Assembly: GCA_000507305.1 (NCBI GenBank) | Contig: DF239765.1 | Location: 90,874 to 154,873 of the forward strand | Origin: Breviolum minutum Mf 1.05b.01 | Taxonomy: Eukaryota; Sar; Dinophyceae; Suessiales; Symbiodiniaceae | Direction: 5' to 3' | Length of the DNA: 64,000 bases | In this document: positions 23,925-35,027 of the stretch, piece by piece | How positions within the stretch are numbered: the first letter of the stretch is position 1 | Layout of the letters: each line of letters starts with the position of its first letter | Translations under genes and position numbers: made by a program | Notes under the pieces: model-generated | The model's input: the letters and a program-made list of their open reading frames with translations, nothing else | What the model was told of the DNA's origin: nothing | Databases searched by the model: none

Positions 23925-24330
23925 CAAAAAAAAAAGATTCAGATAAATTAATATTATATAATTTGATCCAATTATATTATCAAACTAAATCTTATACTGA
24001 ATCTACTGGGTATTTTGGTTAGATTGTATTACAATCATCCTTATTTAGTAGCATATAACCTTAAAAAAATATTAACACCATTTTAAGATATTAAATAATA
24101 AAATATATCTTATTAAAAAAATATTATATTTAATATAATTAAAATTTTAAATTTAAGATAATTATCGAAAAGATATTATATATATATTTTTTGATTTGGA
24201 ATTTTTAGTTATAAAATTTTTAAGAATTTAGAATAAATAAATTTTAAGAATTGTAAAATTTATGATTAATATAAAAATATATTATTAAAATTTATCTTAT
24301 TTTTTTTAAATGTTTTTGAAATTAATTGAT
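23925..24330. other. Extremely AT-rich block 1
   Basis: From an A run at about 23925 the sequence becomes almost pure A and T up to the gap. No open frame of note. Composition differs sharply from both flanks. Confidence 0.9.
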
Positions 24331-24353
24331 NNNNNNNNNNNNNNNNNNNNNNN
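24331..24353. other. Assembly gap (23 N)
   Basis: Run of N directly between the AT-rich block and the GACAT satellite. True size unknown. Confidence 1.
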
Positions 24354-24575
24354 GACATATCTTCTGCCATATCTTCTGACATTCTTTCTGACACATCTTT
24401 CAACATTTTTTCTGACATATCAACTGAGATTCTTTCTCACAGAGCTTATGACATTCTTTCTGACATATCTAAGATCTTTTGGCATTCTTTCGGACATATC
24501 TTTCGATATGGTTTCTGACATATCTTAAGACATTCTTTCGGACGTATCTTTTGACATCTTTTCGGACATATCTAT
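24354..24575. repeat. GACAT satellite, block 1
   Basis: Degenerate tandem array built on alternating 12-base words GACATATCTTCT and GACATTCTTTCT. Copies vary by substitutions (GACACATCTTTC, GACGTATCTTTT). The array begins at the gap, so it probably extends into it. Confidence 0.9.
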
Positions 24576-24892
24576 GATCAAATTCGTCAAATTCTGTTGT
24601 CATCTGTCATTAACCACATTCTTCATCATTGAAAATTTAAGACTTTGAATTTTTTTCCTAAAATATTTTCACGTTACCAAAATATTGCAATATCGTCCTT
24701 ATCATCATACATAGTCATATAGTAATTATAAATACTTGATTTTTATACGAATATATTTGGTATTTTTTTGATTTTATTTTTGGATATATATTCCGGGATC
24801 TTTTTTATATATATATGTAAATATAATATATATATATATAATGTCTTCTTTCACAATTTTGAAATATTAACAATTTGCGATCTAAAATGATA
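24576..24892. other. AT-rich spacer between satellite blocks
   Basis: No gene; contains ATATATAT runs around 24790-24842. Confidence 0.8.
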
Positions 24893-25145
24893 TCTTCTGA
24901 GATTCTATCTGACATATCTTCTGACACTCTTTCTGACATTTTTTCTGACATATCTTTTTGACATTATTTCGCATCTTTCTGTTAACACTCTATCGGACAT
25001 ATCTTCTGACATTCTTTCTGAGATATCTTTTGACATTTTTTCCGACAAAGCTTCTGACATTCTTTCTGACATATTTTTTGACATTTTTTCCGACATATCT
25101 TCTGACATTCTTTCTCACATAACTTTTAATATTCATTCTGACAGC
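24893..25145. repeat. GACAT satellite, block 2
   Basis: Same 12+12 base unit as block 1. On the - strand it stays open for 67 codons and reads as a Met-Ser-Glu-(Asp/Lys/Arg) repeat (MSEDMSEKMSKNMSERMSE). The reading is a by-product of a unit divisible by three; there is no other sign of a gene. Confidence 0.88.
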
Positions 25146-25499
25146 GTCATGTTAAACGGAATGATGATGGGACCATAGATTCATAGATGAATTTGCAACA
25201 TTCCAAGCTCTCAACCCCAGCAAAGTGTTTCCAAAATTCCCACCTGCGTTGGCCATTTCCATCTGAACAAAGGAAATGAGATGAGTGTACATTTTAGCAG
25301 TTGCTGGATTTTGACATTTGTTGTTTTGAATTGGTAAGTTTGGATGTGCTGATCTCTGCCGATTCTAGGTTCAGGCCTGTTGTTGGCGAGATATGGTATC
25401 CGTGTTCCGCCAAGAAAGTGCTGGAGCCAAAAAGCACCGACGCCGAAAAATGTCATTTTTTCGGCGTAACCGGACGTCGTGGACCAATAGTATAAAAAC
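25146..25499. other. Normal-composition island with hairpin
   Basis: About 350 bases of ordinary base composition between the satellite and the next AT-rich block. Open frames on both strands overlap and show no family. Contains the hairpin listed separately. Confidence 0.5.
25441..25466. repeat. Near-perfect hairpin
   Basis: CGCCGAAAAATG, one T, then CATTTTTTCGGCG. The arms pair over 12 bases with one extra T in the right arm. No T run after it in the orientation of a bacterial terminator, and none is expected here. Confidence 0.85.
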
Positions 25500-26215
25500 A
25501 TAACCACGAAAAGCAAATATAATAAAAAATATATTCGGGAAAATTCACAATTTTTTTTTTTTGAATTTTGTTTTACACAAGTTCTAGCGCGCCCGAAAAA
25601 TGCAATTATTTCGCACAAGATACATTCCAAAAATATCGTAATTTTTTCAACGTCCGAAGCCAAAAATAAGATAGGTAAAATAAGATAATCAAAATAAGTA
25701 TCCGCGGAAAAAGAACATGTCTTCGAGAGAATTTCCCCAAAAAAATTCTTTTTTTTTATGTTTTATTTTTTAAAATCGAAACAACACAAACATAAATTTC
25801 CCAAGCTACTCGTAATTTAAAGCAATACCAATTATTTAATCCATTAATCCTTAAATATAAATAATAAATTCCTAAAGCCAATTAACCCCAAAATAATTAA
25901 AATTTTAAATCATTAAAAATTCCCAATCGAAAATAGATTTTAAAAATTATCTTTTCATCATGCCAAAATTTCTATCCAACAATATAATAAACCCAATGCC
26001 ATTTTTCAAAAAATATCAAATATACATAATATAAGAATTATTTTCCTTCGGAATTAAACAAATCCCTTTTTTAGGAGGCTCCATTCGGACATTATTTATT
26101 TTCAAAATTTTATCTTTAAATCATTTTCATTTTTCTTTAAAAAACTATATTTAAAGATTTATTTTGCTAGTATATAATTCTTTGATTTTGATTTTATATT
26201 TCATTTTATCTTAAA
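25500..26215. other. Extremely AT-rich block 2
   Basis: Almost only A and T with long A and T runs; no gene. It ends sharply near 26215. Confidence 0.88.
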
Positions 26216-26514
26216 TCCGCATATAACGAACGCCATGAGGCAAAGGTCCCTGCAAGTCGCAGATCGGAGCTTCCAGGTTTACCTGCACATTGAGAAGCAT
26301 TGCGAATATCAAGCTCCCTCCTTTACCAAAAATTCGGTGCTGAGTTCTATGCTGTTGAGCCCGTGATGAGCCTGGCTTCAATAATTCCAACTTCAACAAG
26401 CACAAGCAAAAGAATAATTGATGTCACATTGATTAAGAAGGCCGAAGCAACTCGACTCGAAGCTTGGTACATGCCCAGGTCTCGCTTCTGCCCTGGCAAA
26501 TGGATGTTTCCGAA

Positions 26515-26640
26515 AATAGTGGTGCCCCCAAATCATCCATTTTAATAGGGTTTTCCATTATAAACCATCCATTTTGGGATACCCTTATGTTTGGAAACAT
26601 CCAAATGTTTCAACGATTTTCAACTTATGCTTCTCTTTGA
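26515..26640. repeat. Probable dispersed repeat
   Basis: The + strand reads VVPPNHPF and, after a stop, continues across frames as TIHFGIPLCLETSK. I recall very similar degenerate text (PPNHPF...HYKPSILGYPYF) scattered through many Symbiodiniaceae gene models, so this is probably a fragment of a genome-wide repeat. This rests on memory, not on a search. Confidence 0.45.
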
Positions 26641-26977
26641 TTCTCGACAGAACAGGCCAGCATGACATGAACAGCCTGAAGATGCTGAAACCTCAAGGTG
26701 ACCAATGCCAAACCTTGGACGAAACAGGTTCGATTGAGCTTCCGACAACACCAAATGCATGGGATATGAAGGTCTTCCCTTGCTCAAAACTCAATTTCTG
26801 CTACAATATACGTAGAGTAAACATTTTTGGTATTAGGTTCGGTCAAAACTTGTGGTTCATCAAAAAATGATTAGCAAGATCCTTCAGTCCCCCATCGTTT
26901 TGACTGGTTTGGTGCAATCCGACATTTGGATGATCACTTGTAGACTGCTTACGTGAACGCAAATTCTGAAGGGACCT

Positions 26978-27088
26978 CATACCGTTAATGGAAGAATCCT
27001 GCACCACCTGGGATGGATAAAACCCCGTAAATCCATGGGATATTTGCCATATCAACTGGTGCAGGATTTCTTCCATCAACAGTATGAC
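26978..27088 (-). mobile_element. MITE-like palindromic element, copy A
   Basis: About 110 bases with terminal inverted repeats of roughly 31 bases: the left end reads TCATACCGTTAATGGAAGAA and the reverse complement of the right end reads TCATACTGTTGATGGAAGAA, both continuing to TCCTGCACCA. The - strand of this copy aligns along its length with the element at 54376-54484. Non-autonomous: no coding capacity. Confidence 0.8.
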
Positions 27089-27329
27089 CTCTCTCTCAGG
27101 AATCGGCCACCGGAGGTGTGGGCCAGAATCAAGCGTGGATTCCACGGTCGATATCCTGGACAGGTCTGTTGAAACCACTCCGTTTTTAGGAGGGGAAAGG
27201 GTGGATGAATTAAGGATGTTTCCAGTCAAAGCCGTTTGTATAACTGACATCCCTATGTTTCCCCGGACATACTCGGGGAACCCCTTCTTGCTGAAATGCT
27301 GAGTCGGAGACCTGAACACCAAAGAATCA

Positions 27330-27960
27330 AGTGGGGGATTTCGGATTTTCCATCCAACAAACGGAAGTCTACCAAAAAAACCGAAGCTTTTCCTGTTTTA
27401 AGGGGGGTGAAAAAAATGGTAAAAATCCACTTCCATTGGCTGTACCTTGCCACAAGGTTTTTTGGAGGGAGAGTTTCCTCACCCCGAAAATTCTTTAGCG
27501 GAAAACAAAAAAAATTACCATAAGAATCCATACCCCCCAAAAAATGCCTATTTTGAGGACCTAAAACACCTTTGCTATACAGGTTTTTAGTCACCCTTCC
27601 ATTTGGTGGATGGTCCTTTGACAAAAAACCTGAGGGTGCAGAAAAAATCCTTCCATGCGCATGTGATTCAATTTGATGGAATTTTGCGGGTACTCAAATT
27701 CCCCCATCCGCAACAGCCAAAATTGCCTGATACTTCAGCTTTCGTTCTCAAAGGGGTAAGATCAACGCTTGAACTCTCATCTCTTCACGACATTCTGCGA
27801 CTGCCTTCCGATGCAATTTCCACGTCCATGGTATTCGGCCGACTTGCCTGGCACAGGAAGTGTCCTGCCATACCAAAAAAAAACATCTTTATACCATCTG
27901 GAAAGTAGTTCACACAACTTGGAATATAGCTTTTGACATTTTGATTATGCCCCTTACCAA
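27330..27960. other. No gene recognised
   Basis: Frames on both strands (about 100-120 codons) have biased composition with many Lys/Phe/Pro and no motif. Probably dispersed repeats or spacer. Confidence 0.35.
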
Positions 27961-27962
27961 AC

Positions 27963-28161
27963 TACTCATTTCGGAAATTCCACCATCAACTCTCAGTAGT
28001 TCAATAGTGAATTGTACAAACAAATCATCATTTCCATGAGAATTTGCTCCATCGTGTGGGCAAGGATGCTTGGAAAAGGACTTCATTCCCGATTTGGCCT
28101 CTGCTGGTGGATGGACATAGGAAAACTCCATGACCGGTGCCTCTGAAGCCTTCCGAGCCAC
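27963..28161 (-). CDS. Candidate exon, unrecognised protein
   Basis: The frame reads EAPVMEFSYVHPPAEAKSG, then SFSKHPCPHDGANSHGNDD and FVQFTIELLRVDGGISE. It is the only coding-like text in the convergence zone. The end (F.V.F..ELLRV.) resembles the last strand of FKBP domains, but no FKBP core was found. Its - orientation fits the right-hand block. Confidence 0.3.
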
Positions 28162-28169
28162 CCATCAAT

Positions 28170-30855
28170 TTTGGCAACCCCGAGTCGTCGGTCAAACATA
28201 CGTCATGTTCCCTGCTGCTGCCGTTTTCCACCTCCAGGGAACCACCAAGTGAAGAGCCTCACATGGCACTACCCACTAGGCGTTTTGGGGAGGCCAAGAA
28301 TAAGCATGAAAAATTCACTGTTCTCGAGTTATGCAGTTTGAGCTATTTTTCATTTGCATCGCTGAGTCATTCTGAACCACTTGTTGGAATAGATGATCCA
28401 TATTCAAAACAACCATCCAAGCACAATGCCAAATGACATTTTGTAAGGATTTACGAAGAACTGAAGAACTGAGGTCGGTTGTTCCAAATTTCCACACATG
28501 GCCCTTCGTCATGCTTTCCTTTTTTTGATTTTCGGGCCCCTAATACATGTAGAGTCTTCGTGTTCGCCATTGATCAAACAAAACAGGAGTCGTTACTTTG
28601 ACTGGAATGAATCCATCAAGTTAGCTGCTTGTGCTTGGTAATGGATTTTTCAGGCCACTTAGGGATATCTTCGGTAACAAAATCACCAAACAATATTATA
28701 ATATCATAATATTAATATTAATATTCCAATAGATTCCCATACAGTTTCCATCTGAGTCCATTTACAAAAAAAATCATCTCATTCTGCATCACCAACCTGC
28801 CTGCTGCATCAGCTGTGTCAGCTGTGTCTTGCAGCTCCATAGCTTCTTGAACCGTTCTTGACCTGCGATGCGTGTCTTAGTGTCTTATTGGAGTCAACAG
28901 CCTGCGATGCACGTAGATTCTCAAGTTTCCAAGCCTGGTAAGTTTATCCACAATGGCGGCTAAAGCCTTTCAAGCCAGGAACAATCACCTCCAAATGATT
29001 TATTGATATTTATTGAACTTGTACTCCAGCCTGCTCTTTTGCGGACCATTCTGTTGTGAATTCAACCTCAAGTGTTCAAAGGTATGCAACACTAGTCATC
29101 AGTCGACCTTCGCAACAAAATATCAAGCAAGTAACTTGCGGTTGATCAGACTTCCAGAATCTGACAATTTTATGAAGCTGCAACCTGTGGTCCTTGCTTC
29201 TGGCAGGTGTTCAACATCAAAGAACCTTTCCAGTCTTTGGGCCTGACGGACAAAAGGCACCAAGTTTGTAGCTTTTGAACACTTGACTCTTTCTTTCTCC
29301 CTCTCTCTCTCTCTGTCTGCATACACATACGTACGTAATATACATTACGCAAATCATGAAAATAGAGAGGAACACACACATAGTCATAGATGCATACGCA
29401 ATCATAGATACACATTCTCCCACCAAAGAAAAGAACGGTCTGGATTCTTTCATATCCAAGCTGCGCTGTATCCGAGCTGCGCCTCCTGCTCCTCTTGTTT
29501 TATCTCTTCAGGCGTCCGAAAATCCAAAGTCACTCCAGACACCTCATCCAAAGACTCCAAGCCACGGTGTCTGATTTTGCAGGTGGTTTTCACTGAGTTT
29601 CCAACCACAGCCGCCCAAGCGGTAAGAGCAGGAACCCACAAAAAAACCAGCTTTAAAGTGAGTACGACACCTTCCACACAGTCCAGCAACACGCACTTCC
29701 CAACACCTCACGTGAGACTTCATGAGACTTCATGAGACATCGCACCTCTTCGGAGCCACGAGGGACTGGAGGTAAAGGAGTCCAGCCTGGAATGTGGCCA
29801 TTTCAGACAGAAGCATTTAAGCACAAAATGTGGGACCCCGGAGACCTCGGCTGTGGAGTCTGCGTTGAATTCCATCTGCATCCTCACAAGCGTTGCTAGG
29901 ATTTCATGTGGTGCACTTCCATGTCTTGGCCTCAACAATGCAATAAATGATCAGAAGCCGATTCCTGGTCTAAGAAGCTCAGAAGGAGAAAGGCTGCTCC
30001 GGCGAAAAGACCTGGCAAACAAAAGAGAAGAAAGAGGCGCCGCATATCGAGGAATCGAACGAATAGAATGATATCTGCCTGTCAGCGTGCTGCCAACGGG
30101 CAGTCTGAGGAGCCTTGATTCTTCAATTCTGCAGCACGATACACCCCCATCATGAGAGATTCTCTCCTATCTTAGACAAGGCCCAGTGTTCAAAGGCAAC
30201 TGCAACTTCACAAGGCCAATTTCAATCAACATACTATCTGGATGAATTTCAGAAGATACGTTTGTGGTTGGCCTTGTATCTTCGACCCATCAACTCATGA
30301 ATTTGAAACTCTTAGACCCTGGCGATGCGGAGGTGTAACCGCGAACGAGCCACGGTCTGAGGGAAGCACAGGGCCTTGCTTAATGACATAGCGACAGCTA
30401 CATGGAAGCCCTAACAATGAATGGCTTCAGCATGTTTGAAAATGATACAAATATCTGTGTTAAGTTAAGAGATTCTTTAGAGAGTTCTTGGACTTGTGAG
30501 ATGTAACCGGTGTGCTGGGGTTCATCGTGTCAAGTGTTGGCCTGGCAGATTCTATGTGCTTCTGAAGAATCTTTTGAACATTCAGGATTACCTCATCACA
30601 GCCATGCAAATCTCACAATTTCTGTTTCTTTACCAATAATGTAATGTTTGATATCGTATTTCGATGTATTCCGAGTCCATCCACCACCAACAGTCATGCC
30701 AAAGTTGTGGAATGAGAGTTGCTTACTTCACAAAGCTTGCAGGGACTGCTTGAGCTTAAGCTTCGGTTGCAGAAACTGCGCAGAAACTCCCCCAGAACTC
30801 AGCATTATCGATGCACAAAATATCTCCATTGGAAGATGAAATCTGCCTTTTGTAC
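28170..30855. other. Gene-poor stretch, possible 3' exons on the - strand
   Basis: Two - strand segments may be downstream exons of the acidic coiled-coil gene: 29935-29830 (HEILATLVRMQMEFNADSTA) and 29600-29455 (GLESLDEVSGVTLDFRTPEE). A CT-rich tract lies at 29285-29316. The rest shows no motif. Confidence 0.3.
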
Positions 30856-32797
30856 CGTGGTTCACAGAGGTTTGGAGCGGACCGTTCTTTGGGTCGCTCA
30901 GATTCTTTCGAATTGCCAATGATGCTTTGGCAGCTCTTCGCCTCTGCTCGGCATCTTTCTGCTTTCGTTCTGCTTCAGCAAGTGCCTTTTTGGCCTCTGC
31001 TTCGGCTCTAAGACGAAGTTTTAACAACAACTCTTCATGAAGCCTTCTAGCTTCCCTTTCCAGAAAAATATGTGGCTTGTCTGAAGATTTTGATGCCTGA
31101 TCCAACTTGACACAAGCCTCTTGTGTGTAGCCAGCGTTGCCAGTGTAGCCTCTATCCATAAGCTTTGAGCGGATCTCTGCCAACCTGTTTCTCGCTTCCT
31201 CCTGTAAACGTACCCTCTGCATCAACTCAGCGGTTGCAGTTTTGAAGACTCTGCTGTCCCTGGCTTTGACGCAATGAAGGCATCGGAGGATGTCACAAGA
31301 TATTTCGAGCCGGATCTGTTCTTTCCACAGGTTCTCAGCTTCAGCTCTATAAGTGCTCTCATGTACACTAGGTGCAAATGGGAGTGACGAAGGAGACGGA
31401 AGAGATGGAGTTACTTGTGGCTCTGGCCTCTCTCCGACTTCACCTGGCCTGCCCTGATAAACTCCGCTTTGGGCCTCGGGACCAAGGTTAGACTGGGTAG
31501 ACCTGGCCTTGGGTTTCTTGTCAACTGATGGAGGTTGAGGCTGGTGAACAATGGTATCCGAGCAATCCCGTTTTGACAGCTTCTCCATGGACTCCACAAC
31601 TGTCTTTGAACTCGTTGAGAGATCTGCTGATGAGATCTCTGAGTTTGGTTTGCCTTCTTGCTGTGGTGTAACTTGACTTTCCATCAAATCACTTCCTGTA
31701 CCTCCCAATGAAAGCTTTGGAAGTGGAGCCAACACATCTGTTTCACTATCAGCAGCTTCATCTGCTAAGAGATTGCTGTCATGTTCTTCAACTTCATTGG
31801 AAATCTTGGAAGACAAGGCATGCTCCAAGATGTCATCCAAGGCATCTGATGCATCTGATTCACAAGAGTCGACATCACTCTCCGAATCTTTGTCCTGTCA
31901 AGGCCATGTTTCCAGGCACTTGGATACCACAAGAGTCCAAAGCTTCGCAACAAGAATCAAGGAGGATGCAACAATGAACAACGATGAAAATCAATGAACT
32001 GGAAAACATAACAACCTGAATTCTTAAATGAATTCTCAATCATTCTCAATGAGTCTCAATGACTCCTCTCAATGTTTAAGTTCCTCTTTGAACGTGGTAT
32101 CCACAAAGTTGCACAAAGACATGAATTTGCTGCCACATTTGCCAATCATATTTCCAATGCAATTCAGGTGATTTTAAGAACCTTGGGATTTGGGTTTGCG
32201 CAACACATCCCAGCAACACAACACTCCTGAGGCTTGACGTCGCCTGCTTTTGAGCTGCAGCCTCAACAAAAATGTTTCACCAAAGAAATAGGAGCAAAGC
32301 AAATCAACAAATGCTGAACTTTGCTCAACAAAAGGCTTGCACCGGAATTGCGTTTCTGAGTATGAGAATCTGGGAGCAAGTCATCTAGATCCTGCCAAAA
32401 TTGAAGATGATTGCTACCCTGCAACCAAGAAACACAGATGTTACATACACAATTAGACATGTCTACATGATCTTTCGCCAAAACTTTAGCAGCTAAAATA
32501 TCTTTCGCCATGTCAGAAAAAAACTTTAGCCGAGACTATTTATTTATTGCGCACCCAAAGTCCCTTTCATGGGCCTTTTGCTCAATTCTCATATAATATG
32601 ATATGACTACTGTATGAATACATATGAATACGGTATCCATGAACGATTTATGGGCCCGCTGTTAAAACATGTGATCAATGTCCTTGGAGTCATCGGAAGA
32701 GTCATCCAAACCTCAGAACGTATGGCACCCTTCAAGCTGTGTACAAAAAGCAGGGTCAACCGCGGATCTGGCCCAAACTGGCAAGAATATCTGCCAT
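30856..32797 (-). CDS. Acidic N-terminus, coiled-coil protein, unrecognised
   Basis: The start ATG at 32797 gives MADILASLGQIR; a GT donor (32760-32759) and acceptor join in phase to 32711-32669, which reads LDDSSDDSKDIDHM. A candidate exon at 32418-32345 reads GSNHLQFWQDLDDLLPDSHT; its phase does not join directly to exon 2, so one exon is missing. The main exon 31894-30856 begins after TTGACAG and reads DKDSESDVDSCESDASDALD, then a Ser/Pro-rich linker, then a charged helix of about 150 residues rich in Arg, Glu, Lys and Leu (RLHEELLLKLRLRAEAEAKK, QKDAEQRRRAAKAS), a likely coiled coil. It ends at a GT donor after ...SVNHG. I recognise no family. Later exons may lie at 29.4-29.9 kb. Confidence 0.5.
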
Positions 32798-33379
32798 GGC
32801 TGGATGTCATCTGCAATTTTGATGTTCTGATTCTGCTTCTTTGGCCAAACCTTGTTGCCCTAGACTCCCTAGACTTCGCACATCTATATGAATCGGCTAA
32901 AAGATTTTCAGTGGATGGGACTGGGTGTAGTGCACCAGTATCGGCTGTATCAGAAATGGATGGCCTTGTTGTCCAGTTCGCTGCTTTGCTTGTTGCATGC
33001 ACCCCCATCACCCCAACTTTTACCTACTGATATCCCCTGCACTTTTCACCAACAATCATCTTTACTGATTCCTACCCAAGATCATAACATATCATGAATC
33101 ATAACCATTGTATACCATTGCCAATTCTCCCAACACATGACTGCAACATTTCCTCACCACACAATTGAGTTTCATAGGTGGGAGATGGGTAACTTCTTCC
33201 TTTCTACGTCTCTTTCTTGCAATCCTACCTTTGTTTGATCCATGTCTCATAGACTGATCTTGCACCAGTGCCTGTGGCAGAAAGTCACTTTAAGACATTG
33301 GTCGTTCCTTTCTGATCCGAAAGCATGCTTGCATTTTTTCTTTCTATTGGCACAGTATGCGGTTTCCAACCAGCGGTTT
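32798..33379. other. Spacer
   Basis: Opposite open frames at 32607-33011 (-) and 32614-33030 (+) overlap each other and partly the first exons of the gene on the - strand; neither has a motif. Nothing else is supported. Confidence 0.4.
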
Positions 33380-34108
33380 TTAGCAGGTTGTCTTGCACTT
33401 GCACCTCCAGGAATCTGCGGAGGCCACATAGTTGTCAGGACACTTGAAAGAATACTGACTCAAAGCCTTCAAATGAAGTTCGCCCTCCTCCGTCTGACTT
33501 GGTTCCGCGAGACATTTACCTAGATCTCTCTTCTTCCAGAACAGAGCCTCCCCGGAGGGACAATCACGCGTGTACTTGAACGAAATGCACCTCTGTCCAT
33601 AGTGCTGTCTGAACTTTTGCCATTTCCGATTATTCCACATTGTTCCCCATCTGTATTGTTTAGGCTCGGCAAATCTGACATAATCCACACAACAACTCGT
33701 CCACTGTTTGGATGAAAGTTTCCAATGAAAAGTCAGCTCATTCCCCTCTTGATCCTTGTAGCTTGAGGTGAGTGATGGGGGATTCTCTTCAAGAATGTTT
33801 GGATTGGAGCCTGTTGGCCAATCTATGCGGCCTTTCTTAAATGAGTGGCCGTGTACCCACTGTTTATGCTCCGAGTAGGTGCCATTCACTATGATGGGGC
33901 CGGAGCTGCTATTCGTGTCTACTTGAAAGCAACGCTCCTCAGGTTTGATGGCCGCTTGGTGGCAGCAGCACTGACTCGCTGGTTTGCTGCGGAGACGACA
34001 GTCCGACTTGTCTTCCAGAAGAGTCTCAAGAGACTCCGAACCTGACTTGCGGACTTGTGAAAAAGGCTGTCTCAAGTCCAAAGATACCAAACGTAAAAGG
34101 AAGTTCAA
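33380..34108 (-). CDS. Cysteine-containing protein, unrecognised (possible exon)
   Basis: A 242-codon open frame. It holds CCC near residue 47, NSSSG and NGT glycosylation sites, SCCVDYVRFAEPKQYRWG, then a Trp/Lys/Arg-rich segment and ends CPDNYVASADSWRCKCKTTC. The many Cys suggest a secreted protein, but no signal peptide is evident at the first Met (MNFLLRLVSLDLRQ). It directly follows the secreted gene at 34172-35027 on the same strand, so it may be a tandem relative or a further exon of it. Several acceptor-like AG sites (for example before GTTCGGAG) lie in its first 25 codons, so the true 5' end may be internal. Confidence 0.45.
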   Translation of the reverse strand: MNFLLRLVSLDLRQPFSQVRKSGSESLETLLEDKSDCRLRSKPASQCCCHQAAIKPEERCFQVDTNSSSGPIIVNGTYSEHKQWVHGHSFKKGRIDWPTGSNPNILEENPPSLTSSYKDQEGNELTFHWKLSSKQWTSCCVDYVRFAEPKQYRWGTMWNNRKWQKFRQHYGQRCISFKYTRDCPSGEALFWKKRDLGKCLAEPSQTEEGELHLKALSQYSFKCPDNYVASADSWRCKCKTTC

Positions 34109-34171
34109 ATTAAGTTATCTATACATTTTACACATGGATACATATTGATACAGTGAACTTTTGGTGAACTG

Positions 34172-35027
34172 TCAAGGGAAGTAGCAAGTGAAGTTGTTGG
34201 GACTGTCCCAGGGCTTGCTGCTCTCTTTCCCATCGTAGATTCCAGCAAAATTCTTCCGCACAAAATCTTGGACGTCAGCCTCGCTTACCCTCGACCCATC
34301 ATAGTCGATGCCGTAGGCGATGTCTTCCATGTGGATGAATGGACGGCTCCTACCAAAGTAGACGCCTGGAGGATGAGAGTAGGCTGCCATGTAGCCTTCT
34401 GACCTTGCCCGGCGAAGGTGGAAATTAATGGCACCAACATCATCTTGCAGCCGACAGCACACTTCTGGCTGGATTGGTCGGACTTCCGACATGCATAGAT
34501 GCAAGTCTTCTTGACGCTGATATTTCCACCCTACAAAAGCCCATGATTTAGACATCGCCAGTTTGCAACAAAGGTGTGGCTTTAAACTCTCCGGTCCGCT
34601 GTTCTCATTGGCATGAAACCATCGGAAACCCAGTGGATTTCCATGTTTATCGACTTCCTCTCCCTTTCTGCTTGGGCATTCAGAGATGGATTCCACCTGC
34701 ATGGGCAAGGTGCATGAAGCTTCATGGTTTCAATCGGCGGCCAAGCCATCTTAGGAATCTTAAGTCAAAATGATTTGTTCCTCTCAAAATGGTGTGGACA
34801 ACGCAATTGGCAAGTTGTTGCCTTGAAGTCTCAAACAACTCACCAATGCATGCCCCTGCCTGCTTGCAAAAGCAAGATGCCTGGTTATCATACTGCTTCT
34901 CGAATGCCTTTGTGCCATACCAAAGGGGATTTAAGGACAGCTCGTGCTGGAGGTTTGTGCCAAACATACTGCGAACAGCCCACACAGGGCGAGAACTGCA
35001 AAGCAACAGTACGCTGCGCAGCATCAA
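34172..35027 (-). CDS. Secreted cysteine-rich protein, two exons
   Basis: Exon 1 (35027-34803) starts with a signal peptide (MMLRSVLLLCSSRPVWA) and is 75 codons. Exon 2 (34696-34172) follows acceptor CAG and is 174 codons plus stop. With the donor at 34802-34801 both ends are phase 0 and join NC to VESISECPSRKGEEVDKHGN. The product would be 249 residues. Features include a CC pair (HLCCKL), another CC (EVCCRL), SHPPGVYFGRSRPFIHMEDI and a Cys near the C-terminus. Function unknown; likely extracellular or vacuolar. The donor GTTGTC is weak, so the junction is tentative. Confidence 0.5.

Noticed and set aside
24905-25108. Met-Ser-Glu repeat protein on the - strand
   Set aside because: It is the translation of a 24-base satellite; there are no flanking exons, start context or variation pattern of a coding repeat.
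32614-33030. 138-codon + frame opposite a 134-codon - frame
   Set aside because: The two overlap over their whole length; neither has a motif, and the - strand carries better-supported short exons (MADILASLGQIR, LDDSSDDSKDIDHM) in another phase.
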